DNA of 64,000 nt from Gaiellaceae bacterium. GTDB taxonomy: Bacteria > Actinomycetota > Thermoleophilia > Gaiellales > Gaiellaceae. A program made the translations under genes and the position numbers. The stretch covers positions 7,215 to 71,214 of the forward strand of contig JAUJMY010000010.1 of assembly GCA_030446625.1 (NCBI GenBank). Reading direction: 5' to 3'. The notes under the pieces were generated by a model. The model was not told the DNA's origin and ran no database searches. It saw nothing but the letters and a program-made list of their open reading frames with translations. Each line of letters starts with the position of its first letter. Position 1 is the first letter of the stretch. Below, in pieces: positions 47,125 to 56,073 of the stretch.

Positions 47125-48173
47125 GCGGTCGCGACGTCGCCCGCGGGGAGCCGGCGGCCGAACAGCGGATCGTCCACGGATCCCGGGCTCGGCGCGAGCT
47201 CGAGGCACCGGCGCTGGAACTCGGCGACCACGTCCTGGCGGCTTCTCGCGCGCGCGCGCGCGAGGAACGCGGAGGTGAAGACGAGCCGGTGGACGATCAC
47301 CGGCGCGAACAGGCGCTCGACGTCCTCGGGCACGACGTACTGCCGGCCGTCGATCAGCGCCCACGCGCGCGCGGCGCGCTCGAGCGCGAGGCTGCCGCGG
47401 ACCGATGCGCCCATCGCGACGAAGTCGAGGTTCCGAGTCGCGTGCACGAAGTCGACGATCCACCGGCGGACGACGTCGTCGATGTAGACGTGGCGCGCGG
47501 CCCCGCGCAGCTCGAGCATCTCCTCCACCGTCACGACGGGCTCGAGCCGCTCCAGCGGGTGCACGAACCGCTGCTCCTCGAGGATCCTGAGCTCGTCCTC
47601 GGGCGAGGGGTAGCCGAGCGCCGTCCTCAGGAAGAAGCGATCGAGCTGCGCCTCCGGGAGCGGAAACGTCCCCTCGTACTCGATCGGGTTCTCGGTCGCG
47701 AGCAGCAGGAACGGGTCCGGGAGGCCCCGCGTGACGCCGTCGACCGTCACCTGCTGCTCGGCCATCGCCTCGAGGAGCGCTGACTGCGTCTTCGGCGTCG
47801 CGCGGTTGACCTCGTCGACGAGCACGACGTTGGCGAAGATCGGCCCCGGCCGGAACTCGAAGTCGCGCGTGCGCTGGTCGTACACGGAGAGCCCGGTGAC
47901 GTCGGTCGGCTGGAGGTCCGGCGTGCACTGGATGCGCGTCGTCGAGGCTCCGTCGATCGAGCGCGCGATCGCGCGCGCGAGCACCGTCTTCGCCGTCCCC
48001 GGCACGTCCTCGAGCAGGACGTGGCCGCCCGACGCGAGCGCCGTCACGACCAGCCGGATCTCGGCGGACTTGCCGTGCACGACGCTCTCGACGTTCTCGA
48101 GGAACCGCGCGGAGATCTCGACCGCCCGGTCGAACGAGCCCGAGTGCTCCTGAGGTGCAGGCTGCGCCCCCAA
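47121..48173 (-). CDS. MoxR family AAA+ ATPase
   Basis: MoxR ATPases act as chaperones for vWA and metalloproteins. The 350-residue protein has Walker A LEDVPGTAKTVLARAIA (about 54-70), Walker B VVLVDEVNRATPKTQSALLEAM, the sensor-1 LLLATENPIEYEGTFPLPEAQLDRF and sensor-2 region GASVRGSLALERAARA. TTG 48173 is the likely start; it follows the lipoprotein gene's stop (48177) by 3 bp, so both may share a transcript. It heads the Bat-type operon. Confidence 0.94.
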   Translation of the reverse strand: MGAQPAPQEHSGSFDRAVEISARFLENVESVVHGKSAEIRLVVTALASGGHVLLEDVPGTAKTVLARAIARSIDGASTTRIQCTPDLQPTDVTGLSVYDQRTRDFEFRPGPIFANVVLVDEVNRATPKTQSALLEAMAEQQVTVDGVTRGLPDPFLLLATENPIEYEGTFPLPEAQLDRFFLRTALGYPSPEDELRILEEQRFVHPLERLEPVVTVEEMLELRGAARHVYIDDVVRRWIVDFVHATRNLDFVAMGASVRGSLALERAARAWALIDGRQYVVPEDVERLFAPVIVHRLVFTSAFLARARARSRQDVVAEFQRRCLELAPSPGSVDDPLFGRRLPAGDVATA

Positions 48174-48176
48174 CGC

Positions 48177-48833
48177 CTACGCCCTCTGCACGCGCGCGGC
48201 CGCTCGCTGCGCCACGGCCAGCACCTCGGGCGGAGAGAGCTCGCCAATCCCCGTCGACAGAGACACGACCATGACGAGGTTCCCGATGCGGAAGCCGTGG
48301 CTGATCACGGCGTTCGCTTCCAGCGTCCCACCGGCCGCCCACGACTCGTCGCCGATCCGCGGCGCCGCGATGGGTCGGAGCTGGAACTGCTGCGCGTCGC
48401 GTCGCGTCTTCGCGAGCCACTGCTCCGCGCCGCCCGGCGCGTCGTACAGCCACAGCCTTGCGCCGAGCCGCCGCTCGCCTCGCCCCGACTCGAAGATCGC
48501 GTCGTAGATCGCGACGAGGCCCAGACCGCGCACCTGCGCGAGATGGGCGTCGAGGACGAGGCCGGCTTCCTCCAGCGTCCGCCGCCCCGACTCGACCTCG
48601 ACGTAGCGCATGCCGCGGGGCACGTCCGCGGGCTGAGGCGCGAGGCGGGGGAGCTGCGCCTTCGTGAAGAGCCGACGCGGCTGCTCCGGCTCGGTGGTGC
48701 CGCCGGTGGGCGCGGTCTCGGCCGTCGTCGCGGGCGGCGCCGGCGCGTCCGGCTCCTCCGCCACGCGCTCGGAGCCGCCGGCGCATCCTGTGGCGAGCGC
48801 GGCTGCCGCGAGGAGGAGCACGACCCGGCGCAC
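48177..48833 (-). CDS. Putative lipoprotein
   Basis: The 218-residue protein has a signal peptide with lipobox ATGC (Cys about 17), a Thr/Pro/Glu-rich linker and a compact domain. It is of unknown family, with GMRYVEVESGRRTLEEAGL, LWLYDAPGGAEQWLAKTRRDAQQF and FRIGNLVMVVSLSTG. GTG 48833 follows TACACT by 7 bp with no SD, so a leaderless promoter between atpG and this gene is likely. That would separate the Bat operon from the atp operon upstream. Confidence 0.75.
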   Translation of the reverse strand: MRRVVLLLAAAALATGCAGGSERVAEEPDAPAPPATTAETAPTGGTTEPEQPRRLFTKAQLPRLAPQPADVPRGMRYVEVESGRRTLEEAGLVLDAHLAQVRGLGLVAIYDAIFESGRGERRLGARLWLYDAPGGAEQWLAKTRRDAQQFQLRPIAAPRIGDESWAAGGTLEANAVISHGFRIGNLVMVVSLSTGIGELSPPEVLAVAQRAAARVQRA

Positions 48834-48869
48834 GGTTTCGAGTGTAGCTTCGGCCGCGAGCCGCTTCTG

Positions 48870-49760
48870 TCAGCCGGCGAGCGCGTCCGCGCCAGCGACG
48901 ACCTCGAGGATCTCCTGCGTGATCTCGGCCTGGCGCGCGCGGTTCATCTCGAGAGTGAGGCGGTCGATCAGCTCGCCCGCGTTCTTCGAGGCGTTCCGCA
49001 TCGCAGTCATCCGCGCGCCCTGCTCCGACGCGGCCGACTCGAGCAACGCGCGGTAGAGCTCCGTCTCCAGGTAGACCGGCACGAGCCGCGCGAGGATCTC
49101 CTCCGGCTCGGGCTCGTAGATGAAGTCGCCGCGGAGGACGTCCGCACGGTCGTCGTCGCCGTCGCCTCCGAGCACGTGCTCCGGGACGGGCAACACGTCC
49201 TGCTCCACCACACGCTGGACGAGCGCCGACTCGAAGTGGTTGTAGACGACGACGACGCGGTCGACCTCGTCGTTGACGAAGAGCTCCGCGAGCCGGTGGG
49301 CGATCGCCTGCGCGTCGGCGTACGACGGCTGGTCGCTGAAGCCCGACCAGGAGCTCGCGAGCTCGTAGCGCCGGAACGTCAGCGCGGAGCGGCCCTTCTT
49401 GCCGGCGACGAGCCAGCGGACATCGAGCCCCTGCCCGCGCAGCTCGCGCTCGAGCGCGAACGAGCGGCGCAGGATCTGCCCGTTGAACGGGCCGGCGAGG
49501 CCGCGGTCGGCAGTCAGCGGGAGGATCGCGACGCGCCGCACCTCCCGCCGCTGGAGCAGCGCGATGCCGCGCACGGAGCCGGCCGCCCGGGCCGTCCCGC
49601 CGATCAACTCGAGCATGCGGTCGGCGTACGGCCGCATCGACTCGATCCGCGCCTGCGCGCGGCGCAGCTTCGCCGCCGCGACGAGCTCCATCGCCTTGGT
49701 GATCTTGCTCGTGTTCCGGACCGAGTTCACGCGGCGCCGGATGTCCTGGACCGTCGCCAC
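48870..49760 (-). CDS. atpG: ATP synthase gamma subunit
   Basis: Gamma is the rotor shaft of F1. The 296-residue protein starts VATVQDIRRRVNSVRNTSKITKAMELVAAAKLRRAQ, the N-terminal helix, and ends with the C-terminal helix ARMTAMRNASKNAGELIDRLTLEMNRARQAEITQEILEVVAGADAL, the family's two coiled-coil strands. GTG 49760 begins 2 bp after the atpA stop. It is the last gene of the main atp block; atpD and atpC are 14 kb further along. Confidence 0.96.
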   Translation of the reverse strand: MATVQDIRRRVNSVRNTSKITKAMELVAAAKLRRAQARIESMRPYADRMLELIGGTARAAGSVRGIALLQRREVRRVAILPLTADRGLAGPFNGQILRRSFALERELRGQGLDVRWLVAGKKGRSALTFRRYELASSWSGFSDQPSYADAQAIAHRLAELFVNDEVDRVVVVYNHFESALVQRVVEQDVLPVPEHVLGGDGDDDRADVLRGDFIYEPEPEEILARLVPVYLETELYRALLESAASEQGARMTAMRNASKNAGELIDRLTLEMNRARQAEITQEILEVVAGADALAG

Positions 49761-49762
49761 GG

Positions 49763-51289
49763 CTACGCGACCAGCGACTGCTCTTCGGTGACGTGGAAGC
49801 CGCGCGCGAAGCGCTCGAGCTCCTGGTTGAGCTTCGCAGTGGTCTCGTCGGTGAGGTCGCGCGTCTCGCGGATCGCGGCGTAGATCGAGCCCTCCGTCCG
49901 CAGATGCTCGCGCAGCTCGTCGTGGAAGCGCGGCACCTGGTCGACCGGCACCTCGTCGAGATGCCCGTTGACGCCCGCATAGAGGGCGACGACCTGCTCC
50001 TCCATCGGCCACGGCGCGTACTGCGGCTGGTTCAGCGTCGCGACCATGCGCTCGCCGCGGGCGAGCGCCTGCTGCGTCGCCTGGTCGAGCTCGGAGCCGA
50101 ACTGCGAGAACGCCTCGAGCTCGCGGTACTGCGAGAGGTCGAGGCGGAGCCGCCCGGCGACCTTCTTCATCGCCTTCGTCTGCGCGCTCGTGCCGACGCG
50201 CGAGACGGAGATGCCGACGTTGATCGCGGGACGGACGCCGGAGTAGAACAGGTCGGACTGGAGGTAGATCTGGCCGTCGGTGATGGAGATGACGTTCGTC
50301 GGAATGCCGCCGCGACGTCGCCGGCCTGCGTCTCGATGACGGGCAGCGCCGTCAGCGAGCCGCCGCCGCGGTCGTCCGAGAGCTTCGAGGCGCGCTCGAG
50401 CAGCCGCGAGTGCAGGTAGAAGACGTCGCCCGGGAAGGCCTCGCGGCCGGGCGGCCGCCTGAGGAGGAGCGAGAGCTGCCGGTAGGCGTCCGCGTGCTTC
50501 GAGAGGTCGTCGTACATCACGAGCGCGTGCCGGCCGCCGTAGAGGAAGTACTCGCCCATGGCGCACCCTGCGAAAGGCGCCATCCACTTGATCGGCGCGG
50601 CCTCCGAGGCGGGCGCGCTGACGATGATCGTGTAGTCCATCGCGCCGGCGTCGCGGAGGCGCTCGTAGACCTGCACGACGGTCGAGTTCTTCTGGCCGAT
50701 CGCGACGTAGATGCAGATCACGTCCTGGCCGCGCTGGTTGAGGATCGTGTCGACGAGGAGCGCGGTCTTGCCGGTGCCGCGGTCGCCGATGATCAGCTCG
50801 CGCTGCCCGCGCCCGACGTTCGTCATCGAGTCGATCGCCTTGATGCCCGTCTGGAGCGGCTCCTTCACCGGCTGGCGCTCGATGATCCCGGCGCCTTGAA
50901 CTCGAGCGGGCGCGTCTCGTCCGTCTCGATCGGTCCCTGCCCGTCGAGCGGGTTCCCGAGCGGGTCGACGACGCGGCCGATCAGCGCCTCGCCGACGGGG
51001 ACGCTCGCGACGCGCCTTGTCCGGCGCACGGGCTCTCCTCGCCCACCTGCTCCCAGTCCCCGAACAGCGCGGCGCCGACGTTGTCCTCCTCGAGGTTGAA
51101 CGCGATGCCAACGACGCCGTGCTCGAACTCGAGCATCTCGAGCGCGACGCAGTTCTCGAGACCGTGCACGCGCGCGATGCCGTCGCCGACCTGCAGCACG
51201 CTGCCCACCTCGGACAGGTCGGTCTCGACGTCGTACTGCTCGATCCGCTGGCGCAGGATCGACGTGATCTCTTCCGGGCGAAGTCTCAA
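49763..51289 (-). CDS. atpA: ATP synthase alpha subunit, three one-base frameshifts
   Basis: Alpha carries the regulatory nucleotide site of F1. Four segments in shifted frames make a complete protein of about 508 residues. They are: TTG 51289 to [38 protein letters not shown] to [29 protein letters not shown], Walker [37 protein letters not shown] to QAGDVAA; and [38 protein letters not shown] to the end. Each join needs one restored base (near 51030, 50888, 50305). The gene should be essential, so these are probably assembly errors. The TTG has an AAGGAG SD. Confidence 0.93.
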
Positions 51290-51290
51290 C

Positions 51291-51824
51291 TCAGCTCCTT
51301 GTCGTCAGTTCGTGGCGTAGTCGTTGCAGGCGGCCGCGGACGCTCGCGTCGACGCGCTGCGACCCCGCCTGGAGGATGATGCCGCCGATCATCGAGGGGT
51401 CGACGCGGCGGGTCGCCTCGACCGTGCGGCCCGAAGCCTGCTCGATCTGGCGCACGATCCGCGCGGCCTCCTCGTCGGAGAGCTCGACCGCCGTCGTCAG
51501 CTCGACCTCGAGGCGCCCCTGCTCTGCGGCGACGAGCCGCTCGAACTCGCGCTCGATCTCGTCGAGCTGCGAAGCGCGCCCGCGCTGGACGACGACGAGC
51601 ACGAAGTTCCGCACGAGCTCGTCCGCTCCGTCGAGGACGGCCGCGAGCGCGCCCATCTTCGCGCGCGGGTCGAGCTCGCGGTTCCTGAGCAGGGCCCCGA
51701 GCTCGGGGACCTCGCGCGTCGCGGCGGCGAAGTCCGAGAGCTCCTCGCGCACCTGCTCGAGGCGTCCGTGCTCCTGGGCCGCCTCGAAGAGAGCGCGCGC
51801 GTACATGCGGTGCGCGACGGCCAC
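51291..51824 (-). CDS. atpH: ATP synthase delta subunit
   Basis: Delta joins the peripheral stalk to alpha. The 177-residue OSCP-type protein has [18 protein letters not shown] at the N-terminus, the six-helix bundle, and the C-terminal [37 protein letters not shown] with GG-I..G...D typical of the family. GTG 51824 overlaps the atpF stop by one base (TAGTG). Confidence 0.95.
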   Translation of the reverse strand: MAVAHRMYARALFEAAQEHGRLEQVREELSDFAAATREVPELGALLRNRELDPRAKMGALAAVLDGADELVRNFVLVVVQRGRASQLDEIEREFERLVAAEQGRLEVELTTAVELSDEEAARIVRQIEQASGRTVEATRRVDPSMIGGIILQAGSQRVDASVRGRLQRLRHELTTRS

Positions 51825-52366
51825 TAGTTCTGCCGCTGCTCCAGGCGCGAGAAGTCGAGCTCGCGGATCGCGTCCTCGATCAAGCGTCGGTGGTCGTCGT
51901 CGGTGAGCGCCTTCCCGGTCACCTTGGCGGCGGCGACGAGGGCGAGGTCGGCCACCTCGGCGCGGATCTGCTCGAGCGCGCGGGCGGTCTCGGCCTCGAT
52001 CTGGCGGCGCGTCTCCTCGAGCCGCCGCTGCCGGTCCGCCTCGGTCTCGTCCTTCACGCGCTCGCGCATCGAGTCCGCGGCACGGCGCGCGTCGGCGAGA
52101 AGCTCCTCGGCCTCCCCGCGCGCGCTCGCCCGCAGCTCGCGGTGCTCCTCGAGGAGCTTCCGCGCCTCGGAGCGCGCCCGCTCGGCCTCTTCGATCGACT
52201 CGCGGATCCGCGCGCGGCGCTCGTCGATCGCCTTCTGGATCGGACCGAACGCGACCCGCTTCAGCACGAAGAACGTGATCGCGAAGCAGACGAGCGTCCA
52301 GACCATCAGCCCCACGCGGGGCTCGATCAGCGGGTTGGCGGCGAGCAGCGTCGGCATCGCCATCAA
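51824..52366 (-). CDS. atpF: ATP synthase b subunit
   Basis: The 180-residue b subunit has one N-terminal membrane helix (about 18-38, LMVWTLVCFAITFFVLKRV) and a long right-handed coiled coil rich in Glu, Arg and Ala (ARIRESIEEAERARSEARKLLEEHRELRA onward), the peripheral stalk. The N-terminal NPLIEPRVG is typical. It begins within the end of atpE (52363-52366, ATGA). A Met-rich start leaves two possible ATG codons (52366 or 52363). Confidence 0.95.
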   Translation of the reverse strand: MMAMPTLLAANPLIEPRVGLMVWTLVCFAITFFVLKRVAFGPIQKAIDERRARIRESIEEAERARSEARKLLEEHRELRASARGEAEELLADARRAADSMRERVKDETEADRQRRLEETRRQIEAETARALEQIRAEVADLALVAAAKVTGKALTDDDHRRLIEDAIRELDFSRLEQRQN

Positions 52367-52635
52367 ACGAGGACGTACGCGAGCAGGCTGCCGAGCAGGC
52401 CGTAGAAGACGACCGCCTCAGTGAGCGCGAAGCCGAGCCACTGGATGCCCTGGAGCTCGCCGCGGAGCTCGGGCTGCCGCGCGACGGCCTGGATCATCGA
52501 GCCGAAGATGTTGCCGATGCCGATGCCCGCGCCGAGCGAGCCGAGGCCGACGCCGAGCGCGAGGGCGATCGCCTTGCCGGCGTTCACCGCCTGGTCGGGA
52601 TTGTCCGCGGCCTGCGCGAGAAGGGGCTGGAACAT
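52363..52635 (-). CDS. atpE: ATP synthase c subunit
   Basis: The 90-residue proteolipid forms the rotor ring. A short leader precedes two helices (about 20-46 and 66-88) joined by the polar loop ARQPEL with its conserved Arg-Gln-Pro. The ion-carrying carboxylate is Glu73 in GFALTEAVVFYG. The GxGxGxG pattern of helix 1 is GVGLGSLGAGIGIG. The full Na+-binding ESTxxY motif is absent, so proton coupling is more likely. ATG 52635 has an AAGGAG SD. Confidence 0.97.
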   Translation of the reverse strand: MFQPLLAQAADNPDQAVNAGKAIALALGVGLGSLGAGIGIGNIFGSMIQAVARQPELRGELQGIQWLGFALTEAVVFYGLLGSLLAYVLV

Positions 52636-52646
52636 GTGTCTCCTTC

Positions 52647-53528
52647 CTAGTGCTCCGGCTCGATCGCCGAGCCGATGTAGATGGCTGACAGAGCGGCGAA
52701 GATGAACGCCTGGATCGACACGACGATCACGACCTCGAAGAGGTAGAAGATCGTGGCGACGAGCACCGAGAGCGGCGCGAGGAACACCGTCTCGAGCACG
52801 AACATGAGGCCGATGAACGTGAGGATCAGGATGTGGCCGGCGAGCATGTTCGCGAAGAGCCGGACGGAGAGCGAGATCAGGCGCATGAACTGCCCGAGCA
52901 CCTCGAGCACGGCGATGAACGGCGTCATCGCCTTGGGCACGTCGGGCACCCAGCTCTTGAAGTAGCGCACCGGCCCGTTCTCGCGGACGCCCTCGACGTG
53001 CGTGAAGACGAACGTCATGAACGCGAGCGCCAGGGTGACCGAGATCGACGACGTCGCCGCGTAGATCCCGAGCGTCGGCAGCTCGACGCCGAAGAGCGTG
53101 ACCTTCTCGTCGCTCAGCGGCAGCGGGATGAACCCGAGCATGTTCACGACCCAGATGAAGAGGAGCAAGGTCGCGCAGTACGGGAACCAGCGCGCAATCG
53201 CCCTCGACGGAAGACCCTGCTCCGCGATCTGCGTCTGCGCGACGTCGTAGACCATCTCGCCGATCGTCTGGCGCCGGTCCGGGTTCACGCCCACCTTGAA
53301 CCGCATCAGGAAGATCCCGAGCGCGATCGTGACGATCGTCCCGAGGATCAGGTAGCCGACCGCCTTCGTGATCGACATGTCGAGCGGGCCGATGTGGATC
53401 GGCACCCACGCGTGCTGCTCGAACTCGTGCGAGGGGTCGAACTTCTCTTCCTCGGCGCCCTCCGCGGCCGCGGCCGTGACCGGCAGCGTCAGCGCGAGCG
53501 TGGTCAGGAACACGAGCGCGCGCCTCAT
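52647..53528 (-). CDS. atpB: ATP synthase a subunit
   Basis: The a subunit forms the proton half-channels. The 293-residue protein has an N-terminal signal-like helix, then five or six helices. The essential arginine is Arg223 in RLISLSVRLFANMLAGH, and the end is VVSIQAFIFAALSAIYIGSAIE. Its ATG overlaps the previous stop (ATGA at 53525-53528). Confidence 0.96.
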   Translation of the reverse strand: MRRALVFLTTLALTLPVTAAAAEGAEEEKFDPSHEFEQHAWVPIHIGPLDMSITKAVGYLILGTIVTIALGIFLMRFKVGVNPDRRQTIGEMVYDVAQTQIAEQGLPSRAIARWFPYCATLLLFIWVVNMLGFIPLPLSDEKVTLFGVELPTLGIYAATSSISVTLALAFMTFVFTHVEGVRENGPVRYFKSWVPDVPKAMTPFIAVLEVLGQFMRLISLSVRLFANMLAGHILILTFIGLMFVLETVFLAPLSVLVATIFYLFEVVIVVSIQAFIFAALSAIYIGSAIEPEH

Positions 53529-53917
53529 CGCGCCGGCGCCCCGAAGTAGCCGACCAGGGAGAGCGCGAGCTCGAGCGTGTACGCGAGCGCGTACAGCAGC
53601 CCCGCGGCGACACCGAGCTGCGCGTCCGACGCGGCGACCGCGATCACGACGACCATCACCGCGACCGCGCGAAACATCATCCCGATCCCCCTCACGCCTG
53701 AGGCGGCGACATTACCGCCGCCCGGCGCGAGCCGCGCGAGCAGCGCTCCGAGCGCCTGCGCGCCGAGCCAGAGGACCGCGGCGAGCGCCCAGCCGGCGAG
53801 CGGCCACCCCGCCACGGCGAACACCGGGAGCGCGAGCGCGATCACCGCGGCGCCCGCGAGCGCGGGCACGACGCTGCTGGGCTCGGGGCGTGGCGTCGAC
53901 ACGAGCCGGTCGATCAC
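53525..53917 (-). CDS. ATP synthase I-like membrane protein
   Basis: The 130-residue protein has four hydrophobic helices and precedes atpB, the site of atpI in many operons. AtpI assists c-ring assembly. Sequence similarity is weak (PALAGAAVIALALPVFAVAGWPLAGWALAAVLWLGAQALG). GTG 53917 overlaps the preceding stop (GTGA). I rely mostly on position. Confidence 0.65.
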   Translation of the reverse strand: MIDRLVSTPRPEPSSVVPALAGAAVIALALPVFAVAGWPLAGWALAAVLWLGAQALGALLARLAPGGGNVAASGVRGIGMMFRAVAVMVVVIAVAASDAQLGVAAGLLYALAYTLELALSLVGYFGAPAR

Positions 53918-54117
53918 GAGAACGCCCCGCGATAGCGCCTGTACACGACGAAGACGCCGAGCGGGATCCCGGCGACGGCGCCGACGAGCGCGCCGAGCGT
54001 CCACGAGCCGAGCAGCCAGCCGACGAGCGCGCCGGCGGCGATCGCCGCGACCGTGACCGCCAGCAGCAGCGCACCCGCTCCGGCGGGCTGAAAGGACTGG
54101 CGCTGCGCGGGCTCCAC
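53914..54117 (-). CDS. AtpZ/AtpI-like small membrane protein, first gene of atp operon
   Basis: The chosen start is GTG 54117 (67 residues); TATGCT ends 7 bp before it, and the ATG at 54129 lies inside that -10 box. Two helices (about 15-37 and 42-60) with GALVGAVAGIPLGVFVVYRRYRG resemble AtpZ/AtpI, which form a Mg2+/Ca2+ channel-like assembly factor. It overlaps the next gene (GTGA). The same -10/start layout is seen at many leaderless genes here. Confidence 0.65.
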   Translation of the reverse strand: MEPAQRQSFQPAGAGALLLAVTVAAIAAGALVGWLLGSWTLGALVGAVAGIPLGVFVVYRRYRGAFS

Positions 54118-54124
54118 CGACGCA

Positions 54125-54130
54125 AGCATA
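54125..54130 (-). promoter_or_regulatory. Putative atp operon -10 box (TATGCT)
   Basis: TATGCT on the minus strand is 7 bp before GTG 54117, giving a leaderless message for the atp operon. It is the only -10-like hexamer just before the first gene. Confidence 0.4.
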
Positions 54131-54177
54131 GCACCGCTTGTAACAGCGCAAAGCCCCTGCTCATGCGGAATCAGCGG

Positions 54178-55035
54178 CTACTTGTTACCGATGTCGAACG
54201 CGTCCGCGACGACGAGGGCGTACGCGAGCGCGCGCTCCGCCGTGGCGGCGTCGCAGAGACGGATGCACCAGTCCGCCTCCCGGACGCACATGTGCGCGAG
54301 GTACGCCGACAGCACCCCCTCCCCCACGCGCTCGACGACGTAGTCGCGGACGCGCCGGCAGTTCGGCGTGAAGTACAGCAGCGTCGCGAGGTCGAAGAGC
54401 CGGTCGCCCGACGTGGTCGCGTCCCAGTCGATCACGGCGGTCACGCGGTCGGCCGTGGCGAGGATGTTCTCGGGATGGAAGTCCCAGTGGACGACGTCGT
54501 CCGTCGTCGTGCTCGCGCCGGCGTGGCGACGGACCACCTCCTGGCACCGCGCGAGGAGCGCGCGCGACGCGTCGGAGTGCGCCCGCAGCGACTCGAGGAC
54601 CATGTACGCCTGCTCGCCCTCGAGCACCGAGCGGACGAGGAGGCGCGGCCAGTCATGCGGCCCGATCACGGCCCGGCCCGCCTGGAGCTCGTTCAGCTCG
54701 AGCAGCTGGTCGAGCACGCGGGCCCGGAACGGCGACGCGCTCATCATCCCCTCCGAGAACTTGCGCAGCGGCGCGCCCGCCAGCTCCTCCTGGACCGAGT
54801 AGCCCTCGCCGAAGAGGACGTAGCGCGGGGCGGGGTAGCCGACGGCGGCGAGCACAGCCGTGGTCGCTGCGATCTCGGAGGCCGGCGTCGGCGTCGGCCC
54901 CTTGAGCACGTAGCGGCGACCGCGCCCGTCCACGAGCCGGACCGCGCCCTGCTCGCCGCCCTCGAAGCGCGCGTCGGCGCGAAAGTCGGTGCCGTGGAGC
55001 GCGTTGATCTTCTCGACGAGCCCGCTCTCTAGCAT
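54178..55035 (-). CDS. Phosphotransferase (APH fold)
   Basis: The 285-residue kinase-fold protein has RYVLKGPTPTPASEI in the N-lobe (Lys), the catalytic VVHWDFHPENILATADR (H-x-D-x4-N) and the metal-binding IDWDATTSGDRLFDLATLLYFTPNC. It resembles aminoglycoside/homoserine kinase-like enzymes of unknown substrate; antibiotic resistance is not indicated. ATG 55035 lies 9 bp from the divergent gene's ATG at 55045, so promoters must lie within each other's 5' ends or one start is further in. Confidence 0.85.
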   Translation of the reverse strand: MLESGLVEKINALHGTDFRADARFEGGEQGAVRLVDGRGRRYVLKGPTPTPASEIAATTAVLAAVGYPAPRYVLFGEGYSVQEELAGAPLRKFSEGMMSASPFRARVLDQLLELNELQAGRAVIGPHDWPRLLVRSVLEGEQAYMVLESLRAHSDASRALLARCQEVVRRHAGASTTTDDVVHWDFHPENILATADRVTAVIDWDATTSGDRLFDLATLLYFTPNCRRVRDYVVERVGEGVLSAYLAHMCVREADWCIRLCDAATAERALAYALVVADAFDIGNK

Positions 55036-55044
55036 CGGCCCATC

Positions 55045-56073
55045 ATGCGCGTCTGGCTCGACTTCACGAACACCGCGCACGTGCTCGTCCTGCGCCCGCT
55101 CGTCGAACTGCTGGAGGAGGACGGACACGAGGTCGCGCTCACGGCGCGTCCCCTCTCGCACACGCTCGAGCTGCTGGAGGACTGGGGGCGCGAGCACACC
55201 GTCCTCGGCCGGTACGGCGGCACCGAGCGCGCGGGCAAGGCGCGCGCGGCCGCCGAGCGCGTACCGCAGCTGATCCGGTTCGGGCGGCGCGGGCGCTTCG
55301 ACTGCGCGCTCGCGCACGGCTCGACCGACCTGCCGGTCGCGTGCCGCGTCCTCGACGTCCCGAACACGACGATGCTCGACTACGAGTGGGCGGCGCTGCA
55401 GTGGCACCTCAACTGCCGGCTCGCGACGCGCGTGCTGATGCCCGACGCGATCCCCGCGCGGCGGATGGCCGCGTACGGCGCCCGGCCGCCGAAGCTCGTT
55501 CGCTTTCGCGGGCTGAAAGAGGAGTACTACCTCGCCGACTGGGAGCCGGACGAGAGCGTCCTCGGCGAGCTGGGCCTCGACCGCGACCGGACTCTGTGCG
55601 TCGTGCGGACGGCGCCGTCGTACGCGCTCTACCTCGGCGGCTCCGAGAACGAGTTGCTGCCGCGGCTCTTGCGTCGGCTGAGCGCGAACCCCGATGTGCA
55701 GACGGTCGTGCTGGCGCGGACCGACGACCAGCGCGACGCGGTGCGGGCGCTCGGCCTCGAGCGCGTGGTCGTGCCCACGCGCGCCGTCGACGGCCGCAGC
55801 CTCGTCGCATACGCGGACGCACTCGTTTCGGCCGGCGGGACGATGAACCGCGAGGCGGCGGTGCTCGGGACGCCCGTCTGGTCGATCTTCGAAGGCCGCC
55901 TCGGCGCCGTCGACGAGCTGCTCGTCGCCCAGGGTCGGCTGCGGTTCCTGCGGGACGCGGACGACCTCGTCCTCGCCAAGAAGGCTGCGGGCCGCATCGA
56001 GCGTCGGGTGCGGCGCGACCCGCGCGAGCTCGTCGCGCTCGCGCTGCCGTGGCTCAGCGTCTCCCGGCCGTGA
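55045..56073 (+). CDS. DUF354 family protein (glycosyltransferase-like)
   Basis: The 342-residue protein is DUF354, a GT-B-fold family related to UDP-GlcNAc 2-epimerase. It opens with MRVWLDFTNTAHVLVLRPLVELLEEDGHEVALTAR and has CRVLDVPNTTMLDYEWA, RFRGLKEEYYLAD and LVSAGGTMNREAAVLGTPVWSIFEG, the sugar-nucleotide-binding loop. It is encoded in a surface polysaccharide cluster, which supports a transfer or epimerase role. The end overlaps the converging wecA-like gene by 20 bp. An ATG start with no SD. Confidence 0.88.
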   Translation: MRVWLDFTNTAHVLVLRPLVELLEEDGHEVALTARPLSHTLELLEDWGREHTVLGRYGGTERAGKARAAAERVPQLIRFGRRGRFDCALAHGSTDLPVACRVLDVPNTTMLDYEWAALQWHLNCRLATRVLMPDAIPARRMAAYGARPPKLVRFRGLKEEYYLADWEPDESVLGELGLDRDRTLCVVRTAPSYALYLGGSENELLPRLLRRLSANPDVQTVVLARTDDQRDAVRALGLERVVVPTRAVDGRSLVAYADALVSAGGTMNREAAVLGTPVWSIFEGRLGAVDELLVAQGRLRFLRDADDLVLAKKAAGRIERRVRRDPRELVALALPWLSVSRP

